Origin: Kitasatospora sp. MAA19
GTDB taxonomy: Bacteria; Actinomycetota; Actinomycetes; Streptomycetales; Streptomycetaceae
NCBI RefSeq assembly: GCF_029894125.1
Contig: NZ_JARXYZ010000003.1
Coordinates: 248,001 to 312,000 of the forward strand
Length of the DNA stretch: 64,000 nt
Direction: 5' to 3'
The translations under genes were made by a program, and so were the position numbers. The first letter of the stretch is position 1, and each line of letters begins with the position of its first letter. Below the pieces are notes generated by a model. That model did not search any database. It was not told where the DNA came from and was given only the letters and a program-made list of their open reading frames with translations. Shown one piece after another: positions 50,988 to 60,180 of this stretch.

Positions 50988-52183
50988 GTGCCGTCTCCGT
51001 CCTGGCCGGCCGGTCCGGCCGAGGTCTCGTCCTGCTCGCCCGCGGGCGCGGCGGGTTCCGCCGGCTCGGCGGGCGTCTGCGCCCCGGCGGGCTCGACCGG
51101 CGCAGCGGGCTCGACCGGCGCAGCGGGCTTCGCGGGTGCGGCTGAGTCAGCGGGCGACGCGGGCTCGTCGTGCGCGGGCACCGGGTTGTGCCAGGGCGCG
51201 TCCGCGGAGCGGGTCCGCGCGGGCGCCGGGCGCTCGGCCTTCGGCTCGACCGGCGCGGCAGCCTCAGCGGGCGCAACAACCTCGGCGGCCTCGGCCGCCG
51301 CCGGCTCCGCGGCCTGGCTGACCGAGCCGGCGGACACCGACCTGGTCCGACGCGGCCGGTCCGCCCGCACCGCCGGCGTCTCCTCACCTGCGGCGGCACC
51401 GGCGGCGGCCGACTCGGCGCCGGGCTGGCTCGCCGACCCCTCCGCCACCGACCTGGTCCGACGCGGCCGGTCCGCCCGCACCGCCGGCGTCTCCTCGCCT
51501 GCGGCGGCACCAGCGGCAGCGGCAGCCGCCCGGGGCGTCCGCCCGGCCGCGCCCGCCGCCCGCGCACCGCGCGCCGGCCGCTCGGCGACCGGCGGCAGGG
51601 TGCCCTTCAGCGGCCCCCACTCGTTCGGGTCCGGCACGCCGGCCGGCTGCATCTTGCGACGGGCCGGCCCGTCGCCGTGGTCGGACTCGCCCGGCTCCTT
51701 GGCGCCCGGCCAGGCCTTGGCGACCCTCGCCGCGAGCACGAACTCCTTGCGCAGCGGGTGCCCCTCGAAGCCGTCCGGCAGCAGCAGGGTGGCGAGGTAG
51801 GGGTGTCCGGGGAAGTCGATGCCGAACATCTCGTGGGTCTCGCGCTCGTGCCAGGCGGCGCCCGCGTACACCGGGACTGCGGTCGGCAGCGCGGCGCCGT
51901 CCCGCGGCACCCGGGTGCGCAGCGCCAGGTGGCGAACGCCCGGGGCGTCGGCGGAGGCGAGGTGCACGACCACGGAGAAGCCCTCGGCGAGCTCGTCGAC
52001 GGCGCTCAGCCAGTCGAAGAAGCCCAGGCCGAGCACGTCGCGGGCGTTGGTGAGCGCCTCGATCCAGTGCTCGGCGGGGACGTCGACGGTGATCAGCCCG
52101 TAAGCCTCGGCGCCGGTCGCCCACTCCCCGACCGACGCCGCGTACTGCTCGGCGGTGCGCCCTTCGACGGCTCGCTCGCTCAC
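50984..52183 (-). CDS. nuoC: NADH-quinone oxidoreductase subunit C with long disordered tail
   Basis: The N-terminal 165 residues are a NuoC domain: [40 protein letters not shown] (signature [12 protein letters not shown]) and [17 protein letters not shown]. The next 235 residues are an Ala/Pro/Glu-rich tail not found in ordinary NuoC, containing two near-identical blocks around [18 protein letters not shown]. Start is GTG 52183, overlapping the nuoB stop as GTGA. There is no fused NuoD domain. The tail may tether a partner or mimic an interaction region. Confidence 0.9.
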   Translation of the reverse strand: MSERAVEGRTAEQYAASVGEWATGAEAYGLITVDVPAEHWIEALTNARDVLGLGFFDWLSAVDELAEGFSVVVHLASADAPGVRHLALRTRVPRDGAALPTAVPVYAGAAWHERETHEMFGIDFPGHPYLATLLLPDGFEGHPLRKEFVLAARVAKAWPGAKEPGESDHGDGPARRKMQPAGVPDPNEWGPLKGTLPPVAERPARGARAAGAAGRTPRAAAAAAGAAAGEETPAVRADRPRRTRSVAEGSASQPGAESAAAGAAAGEETPAVRADRPRRTRSVSAGSVSQAAEPAAAEAAEVVAPAEAAAPVEPKAERPAPARTRSADAPWHNPVPAHDEPASPADSAAPAKPAAPVEPAAPVEPAGAQTPAEPAEPAAPAGEQDETSAGPAGQDGDGT

Positions 52184-52815
52184 GAGGCCCCTCCCTCGGT
52201 CGACGGCCCCGCCACCAGCGGGCGGCGCAGCGCCGCCGCGGGCGTGGTGTAGCGGTCGGGCAGCGACTCGGCGGCGATCTTCTCCTGGAGCTTGAGGATG
52301 CCCTGGAGCAGCGCCTCGGGCCGGGGCGGGCAGCCGGGCACGTAGACGTCGACCGGGATGATCTGGTCCACGCCCTTGGTGACCGAGTAGGAGTCCCAGT
52401 ACGGGCCGCCGGAGTTGGAGCAGGCGCCGAAGGAGATGACGTACTTCGGCTCGGGCATCTGCTCGTAGAGGCGCTTGACGGCGGGCGCCATCTTGTCGGT
52501 CACCGTCCCCGAGACGATCATCAGATCGGCCTGACGGGGGCCGGGCGCGAACGGAATGACGCCCATCCGGATGAAGTCGTGCTTGGCCATGGACGCGGCG
52601 ATGAACTCGATCGCGCAGCAGGCCAGGCCGAAATTGAAGCACCAGAGGCTGTAGCGGCGGCCCCAGTTGAGCACGACCTTGACCGGATCGGGCGCCAGCC
52701 GGGCCAGCGGACCGATGCCGCGGCGCTCGACGGCACCGGGGCGGGACGGGTCCGGGAGGCCGAGCGGGACCGGCCCGCCCTGGGCGCCGTGCGAGTGGGT
52801 GTGCGTCACGTCCAT
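52180..52815 (-). CDS. nuoB: NADH-quinone oxidoreductase subunit B (nuo2 cluster)
   Basis: A 211-residue subunit carrying the terminal [4Fe-4S] cluster N2. Ligand motifs are intact: [11 protein letters not shown] (adjacent Cys pair), [20 protein letters not shown] and [19 protein letters not shown] at 52815 ([20 protein letters not shown]) overlaps the nuoA gene by ten bases. The His-rich N-terminal extension of about 35 residues is unusual. Confidence 0.95.
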   Translation of the reverse strand: MDVTHTHSHGAQGGPVPLGLPDPSRPGAVERRGIGPLARLAPDPVKVVLNWGRRYSLWCFNFGLACCAIEFIAASMAKHDFIRMGVIPFAPGPRQADLMIVSGTVTDKMAPAVKRLYEQMPEPKYVISFGACSNSGGPYWDSYSVTKGVDQIIPVDVYVPGCPPRPEALLQGILKLQEKIAAESLPDRYTTPAAALRRPLVAGPSTEGGAS

Positions 52816-53237
52816 TCCAGAACGCCCTTCTTCCAGGCGTAGAGCAGGCCGACCGCGAGGAAGCCGATGAAGAGGAACATCTCGATCAGCGTTCCGGCGC
52901 CGTACCCGGCGGTGGCGAAGACCGTCGCCCACGGGAACAGGTAGATCGCGTCGACCGCGAAGATCACGTACAGGAAGGCGTACACGTAGTAGCGGATCTG
53001 GGTGTGCGCCCAGTCCTCGCCCACCGGGTCCACCCCGCACTCGTAGGCGAGGAGTTTCTCGGGCGAGTACACCACCGGCCGCAGCAGTCGGTTGGCGGTG
53101 AACGCCACGGCGACGAAGAGCACCCCGACGACGGCCAGCAGACCCATCGCGGCGTACGCGTCGAAGTAGCCGCCGCCGACCGCCGGGTCGGCCGCGACGG
53201 CAGCCGCGTGCTGCCCCTCCATGCCTTCGCCCTCCAC
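52806..53237 (-). CDS. nuoA: NADH-quinone oxidoreductase subunit A (nuo2 cluster)
   Basis: A 143-residue three-helix subunit. Motifs: [20 protein letters not shown] (conserved Glu-Cys-Gly), [20 protein letters not shown] and [20 protein letters not shown]. The start could be ATG 53237 or ATG 53222. It is the first gene of the cluster; the 285-base gap to the divergent kinase (53238-53522) should contain the promoter, but no clear match to consensus stands out. Confidence 0.94.
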   Translation of the reverse strand: MEGEGMEGQHAAAVAADPAVGGGYFDAYAAMGLLAVVGVLFVAVAFTANRLLRPVVYSPEKLLAYECGVDPVGEDWAHTQIRYYVYAFLYVIFAVDAIYLFPWATVFATAGYGAGTLIEMFLFIGFLAVGLLYAWKKGVLEWT

Positions 53238-53522
53238 CTCGGCCGTGAACAGCCCCTCAAGGCAGTTCTACGACGTTTCCTTGCATAGTCATAACCATGG
53301 CCAATGCGTGAGTCTAAGGGGAGGACTCCGCTCCGCCCGAACCCTGCCCGCTCCGCAAGACGTCCGGTGGACACCCCGGTGGACACCCGGGAGTGGCTCG
53401 ACGACCAGGGCAGGGGTAGGGATAACCCCCGCTCCGGAAGATGTATCACCCCCATGGCCTCGTCCGCCCCCGGTTCGAGAAGCTTGGTGCACCAGCTCGA
53501 TCAAGAGGGACGGTAGATCCAG

Positions 53523-54746
53523 ATGAAGCCTCTGCACCGCCGCGCCGCGGACGCCATCAGGGAGCAGGACGCGTCAATGGAGCGCCCCCCGCTGTACGGC
53601 GCGCGGATGTGGCGGCAGGCCGGACAGCTGCTGCTCAACCTGCCGCTCGGCATCGCCGGCTTCGTGCTCGCCATCACCATGCTCTCGGTCGGCCTGGGGC
53701 TGTCCGTCACCGTGATCGGCCTGCCGCTGCTGGCCGCCGGGCTGGCCGGCTGCCGCGTCATGGGCGGGCTGGGCCGCCGTCGGGCCCGGTCGGCGTACGG
53801 CTCCGAGATCCACGAGCCGGAGCCGGTGCGGCCGCGCCGACCGGGGGTGGTCGGCTTCACCATCGCCCACCTGACCGACCTGCTGAACTGGCGCTCGGTG
53901 CTCTACAACGTGCTGATGCTGCCCTGGGGCATCCTGAGCTTCACCCTGACCCTGGTCGCGGTCATCGTGATGTGGCCGGTGCTGCCCTGGGTGATCCGGG
54001 GGATGGCGGCGACCGACCGGATCCTGATCGAGTCGCTGCTCTTCCCGGGCGCCCTGGCCGAGCGGGTGCGCGAGCTGGAGGACGACCGCGGCACCGTGGT
54101 CGACACCGCCGCCGCCGACCTGCGCCGGATCGAGCGCGACCTGCACGACGGCGCCCAGGCCCGCCTGGTCGCGCTGGCCATGGACCTGGGCATGGCCAAG
54201 GAGCGGCTGCGCGAGATCGAGACCGAGGACGACGTGGCGGCCGCCACGAAGATGGTCGACAACGCGCACGGCGAAGTGAAGCTGGCCCTGCAGGAACTGC
54301 GCGACCTGGCCCGGGGCATCCACCCCGCCGTGCTCACCGACCGCGGCCTGGACGCGGCGCTGTCCGCGGTCGCCGCCCGCTGCACCGTCCCCGGCGGGGT
54401 CAGGGTGAACGTCGACCTGAAGGGTCCGGACGGCCAGGCCGAGCGGCCGGACTCGGCGGTCGAGGGCATCGCGTACTTCACCGTCAGCGAGCTGCTGACC
54501 AACGTCTCCAAGCACGCCGGCGCCCGCTCCGCCTCGGTCGACGTCTGGCGCTCGGACAACCAGCTGATGGTGCTGGTCCAGGACGACGGCAAGGGCGGCG
54601 CGGCGCCCTACCCGGGCAGCGGTCTGGCCGGGCTGACCGAGCGGATCCGCGCGGTGGACGGGGTGTTCCTGGTGCAGAGCCCGGAGGGCGGCCCGACCAG
54701 CGTCACCGTCGAACTGCCCTGGCACACCCACACCGCCCGCCGCTGA
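53523..54746 (+). CDS. Sensor histidine kinase (DesK/NarL type), orphan
   Basis: A 407-residue kinase. The N-terminal half holds four membrane helices in the arrangement of the putative-sensor domain (NLPLGIAGFVLAITMLSVGL, LSVTVIGLPLLAAGLAGCRV and a second pair). The HisKA_3 box is RRIERDLHDGAQARLVALAM with phosphorylated His near residue 208; the ATPase domain has FTVSELLTNVSKHAGA (N box) and GSGLAGLTERIRAVDG (G box). It diverges from nuoA. In S. coelicolor the matching kinase has a response regulator beside it; none is present here, where a strong terminator and a convergent protease follow. Confidence 0.9.
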   Translation: MKPLHRRAADAIREQDASMERPPLYGARMWRQAGQLLLNLPLGIAGFVLAITMLSVGLGLSVTVIGLPLLAAGLAGCRVMGGLGRRRARSAYGSEIHEPEPVRPRRPGVVGFTIAHLTDLLNWRSVLYNVLMLPWGILSFTLTLVAVIVMWPVLPWVIRGMAATDRILIESLLFPGALAERVRELEDDRGTVVDTAAADLRRIERDLHDGAQARLVALAMDLGMAKERLREIETEDDVAAATKMVDNAHGEVKLALQELRDLARGIHPAVLTDRGLDAALSAVAARCTVPGGVRVNVDLKGPDGQAERPDSAVEGIAYFTVSELLTNVSKHAGARSASVDVWRSDNQLMVLVQDDGKGGAAPYPGSGLAGLTERIRAVDGVFLVQSPEGGPTSVTVELPWHTHTARR

Positions 54747-54760
54747 GCACGGGCGTGGCA

Positions 54761-54804
54761 CGGCGCCGGGACCTCGTCGAGGCAGTGACGAGGTCCCGGC
54801 GCCG
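54761..54804. terminator. Strong bidirectional terminator
   Basis: Arms 54761-54778 and 54787-54804 form a perfect 18-bp stem with an 8-base loop, between the convergent kinase and protease genes. Confidence 0.85.
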
Positions 54805-54887
54805 TCCGGTGCGGCGGCCGGCCGGCGGCACCCTTGCGCGGCGCGCGGTCGGCCGGGCCGCGCCGGTCCAGGCGCGGTCTGGGCGGC

Positions 54888-56036
54888 CTAGGCGGCCTGC
54901 AGCGTGCCGAGGGTGACGTCGGCCGTCTTGCTGCTGCCGTCCCTGGTGTAGGTGACGGTGACCTTGCTGCCCGGGGTGAGCGAGGCGAGCGCGGTGGTGA
55001 GCGCGTTCAGCGAGTCGACCGTGACGTCCCCGAGCTTGGTGATCACGTCGCCGGCCTGCAGCCCCGCCGTGGCCGCCGGACCGCCCGCGGTGGCCGCCAC
55101 GATGACCGCACCGGAGGGCTGGAACTGCTGGTTGAAGCTGGTCCGGGCGGTGATGCCGAGCGCGGCCCGGCCGGAGTTGGTGACCTTCCCCTGCTTGATC
55201 AGCTGGTCGGTGATGTTGGTGATGGTGGACGCCGGGATGGCGAAGCCGATGCCGGGCGCGGCCGCGCCGTTGGTCTGGGGCTCCGTCGCCGCGAGCGTGT
55301 TGATGCCGATCACCTGGCTGTCCAGGTTGACCAGCGCGCCGCCGCTGTTGCCCGGGTTGATCGCGGCCGAGGTCTGCACCATGTTGCCGATGGTGGCGCC
55401 CGGCGCGCCGCCGCCCCGGGGCTCGGAGACGGTCCGCCCGATGGCCGAGACGATGCCCTGGGTGACACTGCTGGAGAGGCCGAGCGGGCTGCCCATGGCG
55501 AGGGTGATCTGGCCGAGCTGGACCTTGGCGGAGTCGCCGAAGGAGGCCGGCTTGAGGCCGCTCGGCGGGCTGCTCAGCTTGATCACCGCGAGGTCGGAGT
55601 CGGGATAGCTGCCGACCAGCGTGGCGTCCAGCGACTTGGTGCTGTTGGCGAGGGTGACGGTGAAGGTGGTCGCGGTGCCCACCACGTGGGCGTTGGTGAC
55701 GATGTCGCCCTTGTCGTCGTAGACGATCCCCGAGCCGAGGCTGTCACCGGTGGTGATCTGCACCACCGAGGGCAGCACGTCGGCGATCACCTTCTGGTAG
55801 GCGCTCTGCAACTGGTCCCCGCCGCCCGGCTGCGAGGCTTCCGAGGAGGCCGGTTTGGCCGACGAGGAGTCCGCGACCGGCGCCGAGGACGAGGAGGAGC
55901 TGCTGCACCCGGCCAGGGCCAGCGCGGTCAGCACGGCCACCACACCGGCCGCGGGCCACCGGCCGCGCGCCGCCTTGGGACCGGTCGGCCGGGGCCTGGC
56001 CGGCAGGGGACGGGCGTGTTCCTTCTTTCGGCTCAC
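54888..56036 (-). CDS. Lipoprotein trypsin-like serine protease with PDZ domain (HtrA type)
   Basis: A 382-residue exported protease. A basic start and hydrophobic segment (GVVAVLTALALAGCSSSSSS) end in a lipobox with Cys at about 44, followed by a Ser-rich linker. The catalytic triad is DIVTNAHVVGTATTF (His), YPDSDLAVIKLSSPP (Asp) and INPGNSGGALVNLDSQVIGI (Ser), and a PDZ domain follows (AGLQAGDVITKLGDVTVDSL). This is the DegP/HtrA plan for folding stress at the cell surface. Confidence 0.93.
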   Translation of the reverse strand: MSRKKEHARPLPARPRPTGPKAARGRWPAAGVVAVLTALALAGCSSSSSSSAPVADSSSAKPASSEASQPGGGDQLQSAYQKVIADVLPSVVQITTGDSLGSGIVYDDKGDIVTNAHVVGTATTFTVTLANSTKSLDATLVGSYPDSDLAVIKLSSPPSGLKPASFGDSAKVQLGQITLAMGSPLGLSSSVTQGIVSAIGRTVSEPRGGGAPGATIGNMVQTSAAINPGNSGGALVNLDSQVIGINTLAATEPQTNGAAAPGIGFAIPASTITNITDQLIKQGKVTNSGRAALGITARTSFNQQFQPSGAVIVAATAGGPAATAGLQAGDVITKLGDVTVDSLNALTTALASLTPGSKVTVTYTRDGSSKTADVTLGTLQAA

Positions 56037-56225
56037 CTGGCTGCCTCCGATTCGTCACCACGCTGAGAGCACGGAAATCTTTGTCAGCATTTCACCGATT
56101 TGTCCGATTCGACCGTTCGACTCGCCCGACATCCGCCACGCAACCCGAACGCCCTGGGGTCCGTCGTCGAGCTCCCGCCCTCGGGCGGACGACGGGAGTT
56201 TGACGACGGACCCTAGGATCAGCGC

Positions 56226-57212
56226 ATGACTTGGTTGATCACCGGCGGTGCCGGATACATCGGCGGGCACGTCGTCCGCCAGCTGCTCGACGCCGGTGAG
56301 CGCGTCGCCGTCCTGGACGACCTCAGCACCGGCGACGCCTCCCGGCTGCCGGACGGCGTCGCCCTGGTCAAGGGCTCCACCCTGGACCGGGCCGCCCTGG
56401 ACGCCGCCATCCGCGAGCACGCGGTCGAGGGCATCCTGCACTTCGCCGCCAAGAAGCAGGTCGGCGAGTCCGTCGAGCAGCCGTTCTTCTACTACCGGGA
56501 GAACATGATCGGCCTGCAGACCGTCCTGGAGGCCGCCGCCGAGGGCGGGGTCAAGCGCTTCCTCTTCTCCTCCTCCGCCGCCGTCTACGGCATGCCGGAC
56601 GTCGACCTGGTCACCGAGTCCACCCCCTGCGCGCCGATGAGCCCGTACGGCGAGACCAAGCTGGCCGGCGAGTGGCTGGTCGCCGCCGCCGGGAAGGCCC
56701 ACGGCATCTCCACCGTGGCACTGCGGTACTTCAACGTGGCCGGCGCCGCCTCCCCCGAGCTCTCCGACGCCGGGGTCTTCAACCTGATCCCGATGGTCTT
56801 CGAGCGGCTCACCGCCGGTCAGGCGCCGCGGGTCTTCGGCGGCGACTACCCCACCCCGGACGGCACCTGCGTCCGCGACTTCATCCACGTCTCCGACATC
56901 GCCTCGGCCCACGTCGCGGCCGCCAAGCGGCTGGCCGCCGACCCGGCCGGCGAGACCTCGCTGGTGCTCAACATCGGCCGCGGCGAGGGCGTCAGCGTCA
57001 AGGAGATGCTGGAGGTGATCGGCGAGGTCACCGGCTACGACACCACCCCCGAGGTGACCCCGCGCCGCCCCGGCGACCCCGCCCGGGTGGTGGCCTCGGC
57101 CGACCTGATCCGCCGCGAGCTGGGCTGGAACGCGCGCCACGGCGTGGCGGAGATGGTCTCCTCCGCGTGGGAGGGCTGGTGCAGCCGCCACCCCGAGGCC
57201 CGCAAGGCCTGA
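56226..57212 (+). CDS. galE: UDP-glucose 4-epimerase
   Basis: A 328-residue short-chain dehydrogenase-type epimerase converting UDP-glucose and UDP-galactose. The NAD loop is LITGGAGYIGGHVVRQLLDA, the catalytic Ser and Tyr-x-x-x-Lys are FSSSAAVYGMPDVD and SPYGETKLAGEWLV, and RYFNVAGAASPELSDAG and CVRDFIHVSDIASAHVAA complete the signature. ATG at 56226 is very close to a TAGGAT element (56213-56218), suggesting a leaderless message. It stands alone, not in a gal operon, and probably feeds surface polysaccharide synthesis. Confidence 0.96.
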   Translation: MTWLITGGAGYIGGHVVRQLLDAGERVAVLDDLSTGDASRLPDGVALVKGSTLDRAALDAAIREHAVEGILHFAAKKQVGESVEQPFFYYRENMIGLQTVLEAAAEGGVKRFLFSSSAAVYGMPDVDLVTESTPCAPMSPYGETKLAGEWLVAAAGKAHGISTVALRYFNVAGAASPELSDAGVFNLIPMVFERLTAGQAPRVFGGDYPTPDGTCVRDFIHVSDIASAHVAAAKRLAADPAGETSLVLNIGRGEGVSVKEMLEVIGEVTGYDTTPEVTPRRPGDPARVVASADLIRRELGWNARHGVAEMVSSAWEGWCSRHPEARKA

Positions 57213-57242
57213 CCCGAGCCGACCCGCTCCGACCTGGCCGCC

Positions 57243-57272
57243 GCGGCGGCGGGGCACCCGCCCCGCCGCCGC
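57243..57272 (+). terminator. Terminator after galE
   Basis: Arms 57243-57254 and 57261-57272 form a perfect 12-bp GC-rich stem with a 6-base loop, 31 bases past the galE stop and just before a 13-bp tandem array. Confidence 0.7.
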
Positions 57273-57277
57273 AGTGG

Positions 57278-57342
57278 TTCAGCGCACCGCTTCAACGCAC
57301 CGCTTCAGCGCTCCGTTTCAACGCGCCGGTTCAACGCGCCGG
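57278..57342. repeat. 13-bp tandem repeat spanning a stop codon
   Basis: Five units of 13 bp (TTCAACGCRCCGS consensus) run from 57278 to 57342; units 4 and 5 are identical. The stop codon of the minus-strand kinase gene (57331-57333) is inside the fifth unit. Confidence 0.85.
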
Positions 57343-59745
57343 GACGGCCGTGCCGTAGAAGGCGTCCAGCGCGTACACGCAGCGGTCCTTGGAGCCGACG
57401 AAGACCCGGCCGCCGACCGCCACCGGCGAGCCGGTCAGCTCGCCCTTGGTGCCGAGCTCCCAGCGCAGCTGGCCGCTCGCCAGGTCCAGGGTGTGCAGCG
57501 AGTGGTCCCGGCTGCCCAGGTGCACCAGGCCGTCGGCCACCGCCGGGGAGCCGACGATCTCGCCGCGCGCGGTGTAGCGCCAGCGCTCCCGCCCGCTCGC
57601 CGCCTCGAAGGCGTACAGCACCTCGCCGCTGCCGACCAGCACCATGCCGTCCCCGACCACCACCGGCTCGGCGCCCTGTCGGCTGCCGGTGACCCCGCGC
57701 CAGCGGTCCCGGCCGGTGGCCGCGTCCAGCGCGTACACCGTGCCGAGGTAGTCGGCCACGTAGACCGCGTCGGCGTCCAGCACGGGCGGGGTGAACAGCA
57801 CCACCGGGGCCTCGAAGCGCCAGCGCTCGACCCCGCTGGCCGCGTCCAGCGCGTACACCCGGGTGCCGGCCGTCACGTACAGCACGCCGCCGCGCTCGAC
57901 CGGGTGCGAGGGCACGTCCTCGCCGACCGGGAAGGACCAGCGCAGGCCGGCCCCGCGCGGGTCGATGCAGCGCAGCCGCCCGGCGCCGTAGTAGTAGGCG
58001 GAGCCGGCCACCAGGACGGGCCCGGACTGCGGGTTCTCGTAGTCCTGCTGGGCGTCGTCGGCCCGCCACAGCTCGGCGCCGTTGGCGGCCGAGCGCAGCT
58101 GGACGCCGCCGCCCCGGATGCCGCAGCAGAGCACCCCGTCGGCGGCGGAGAGCGAGTAGACCCAGCCGTCCAGTGAGGTGCGCCAGCGCTCGGTGCCGTC
58201 CGCGACGTCCACGGTGTACAGGTGCGGGCCGTCGGCGGCGTGCACCCGGCCGGCGTCCACCGCGAGCGCCCAGGCGACGTCCCGGGTCTTGTACCGGCGC
58301 TCGCCGGAGGCGATGTCCAGCGCGTGCACCTCGAAGCTGGAGACGAACAGCGTGCCGTCGGCGACCACCGGGGTGCCCCAGACGTCGTTGGACATCCGGA
58401 ACCGCCAGGGGCGCCAGTGGGCGGCCGGCGGCGTCGGCGGCGGCGGGGTGATCCGGCGGACCCAGTCGGTCTCGGCCGGAGCGGTGCCCGGACCGGGCTG
58501 CTCGTGCTCGGCCCGCGGCCCGGGGCCTATCCGCACCGAGGCTCCGGACAGCCGCACCTCGACGGCCCCGCCGCCGGTCGGCGCGCGGTGCTTGTTGGGG
58601 GAGGCGATCTTCGCGGTCGGGATCTCGCCGTCGGACGCCGGGCCCGGCCGCGGCCCCGTGTGCACCGGCCCGGACGGCGGCGGCGCGTGCCCGCCGCCCG
58701 GGTGGGTGCGCGGGTCGTCCAGGCCGGGGCGCTGCACCGGGACCTGCTGGTGCGGCTGCGGCGGCTGGTGCTGGAGCGGGCCGGCCTGCGGCGGCCCGGC
58801 CGGGGGCGGCGGCGCGCCGCCCGGCAGGTGGACGGCCCGCTGCGGCGCGCTCGGGCGGCGGCCGCGCTTGCGCTCGATCAGCTCCAGCGCGTTCGCGGGG
58901 AGCCAGTCGCCGACCTCGCCGGCGGCGTCGTCCCGGGAGAACAGGTGCGGGGCCAGCTCGGCCTGGATCTGCGCCGGACTGGGCCGGTGCTCCGGCGCCT
59001 GCCGCATGCAGGCGCGGACCAGGTCCATCAGCTCGCGCGGCATCCCGGACAGGTCCGGCTCCTCGCGCAGCAGCTGGAACACCGTCTCGACCGGATTGGA
59101 GCCGCGGTAGGGCGGGTGCCCGGTGGCACAGAACACCATCAGCGAGCCGAGCGAGAAGACGTCGCTGGCACCCCGGACGTTGCGGCTGTCCTTGGCCTGC
59201 TCCGGGGACATGTAGGCGGGGGTGCCGACCGCGACGTTGGTCATGGTGAGCCGGGTGCTGGAGACGCCGGACGCGATGCCGAAGTCGATCACCTTCGGGC
59301 CGTCCTCGACCACCAGCACGTTGGAGGGCTTGAGGTCGCGGTGGATCAGCCCGGCCGCGTGGATGGACTGCAGCGCCTCCGCGATGCCCGCGATCAGCCA
59401 ACGGGTGGCGTCCACCGGCAGCGGCCCGCACTCCTCGACCAGGTCCTCCAGGGAGGGGGCCGGGATGTACGCGGTGGCCAGCCAGGGCACCCGGGCGTCC
59501 GCGTCCGCGTCCACCACGGCCGCGGTGTAGAAGCCGCCGACCGTCTTGGCCGCCTCGATCTCACGGGCGAAACGGACGCGGAACAGCTCGTCCTCGGCCA
59601 GCTCCCCCCGGACGGTCTTGATGGCCACCCGTCGACCGGAGGCGGAGCGCGCCAGGTAGACCAGCCCCATCCCACCCGCGCCGAGCCGCCCCAGCACCTC
59701 GAAGGGCCCGATCCGCCTCGGATCGTGCGCCGTCAGCTGGTCCAC
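57331..59745 (-). CDS. Ser/Thr protein kinase with PQQ-type beta-propeller C-terminus
   Basis: An 804-residue protein. Residues about 12-270 are a Hanks-type kinase: GRLGAGGMGLVYLARSASGR (Gly loop), VAIKTV (ATP Lys), GLIHRDLKPSNVLVVEDGPK (catalytic Asp), VIDFGIASG (Mg Asp) and GTPAYMSPEQAKD (activation segment). A Pro/Gln-rich linker leads to seven or eight PQQ-like blades (DLASGQLRWELGTKGELTGS, LDAASGVERWRFEAPV), a ligand- or protein-binding propeller. No membrane helix is evident. GTG at 59745 is preceded by GGGGAGGTGGCAGCGGA. A frame extension to 59970 lacks conservation. Confidence 0.92.
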   Translation of the reverse strand: MDQLTAHDPRRIGPFEVLGRLGAGGMGLVYLARSASGRRVAIKTVRGELAEDELFRVRFAREIEAAKTVGGFYTAAVVDADADARVPWLATAYIPAPSLEDLVEECGPLPVDATRWLIAGIAEALQSIHAAGLIHRDLKPSNVLVVEDGPKVIDFGIASGVSSTRLTMTNVAVGTPAYMSPEQAKDSRNVRGASDVFSLGSLMVFCATGHPPYRGSNPVETVFQLLREEPDLSGMPRELMDLVRACMRQAPEHRPSPAQIQAELAPHLFSRDDAAGEVGDWLPANALELIERKRGRRPSAPQRAVHLPGGAPPPPAGPPQAGPLQHQPPQPHQQVPVQRPGLDDPRTHPGGGHAPPPSGPVHTGPRPGPASDGEIPTAKIASPNKHRAPTGGGAVEVRLSGASVRIGPGPRAEHEQPGPGTAPAETDWVRRITPPPPTPPAAHWRPWRFRMSNDVWGTPVVADGTLFVSSFEVHALDIASGERRYKTRDVAWALAVDAGRVHAADGPHLYTVDVADGTERWRTSLDGWVYSLSAADGVLCCGIRGGGVQLRSAANGAELWRADDAQQDYENPQSGPVLVAGSAYYYGAGRLRCIDPRGAGLRWSFPVGEDVPSHPVERGGVLYVTAGTRVYALDAASGVERWRFEAPVVLFTPPVLDADAVYVADYLGTVYALDAATGRDRWRGVTGSRQGAEPVVVGDGMVLVGSGEVLYAFEAASGRERWRYTARGEIVGSPAVADGLVHLGSRDHSLHTLDLASGQLRWELGTKGELTGSPVAVGGRVFVGSKDRCVYALDAFYGTAVPAR

Positions 59746-60180
59746 TCCGCTGCCACCTCCCCGTTTCCCGCACCCGCCGCGTGGTGCCGGACCCGATTCT
59801 CCAATGCCGCCCGGCGCATCTCCAACCTCCCCCGCCCAGAGCCGACGGCAGCCCCGGGGACGCCACCGCCCGGTCAGCGATGACGGAACGGCCGGATTCT
59901 GACGCCCGTTCCGGCTGCGGCTTGCGTTCGGACGCCCGGACGCTCCACCCCGGTATGAATCTTTCGACACCGGCGATCGTCACACTCTGTCACTCGACCA
60001 CCCCTCAGCGGACTCGCCGTCACGCTGTGGGGTCAAAAGCACACGGGGGGGCTTCAACGGCACCTCCGGAGCACGGTGAATATCCGTCCGAAGTGGTTCA
60101 TGCCCCTATAGCAACCCCCGTGCGGAGTAATAGTCGCATCACCGAATCGCGCCAAGATCGTGCCACGGTAAGCTGACGGC
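59746..60180. other. Intergenic region between kinase and TetR genes
   Basis: This 435-base divergent gap holds no convincing ORF. The half nearest the TetR gene has clearly lower GC (around 60000-60180), typical of a promoter region, with AGATCGTGCCACGGTAAGCT ending 10 bases before the ATG as a candidate promoter. No clear palindromic operator was found. Confidence 0.5.
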
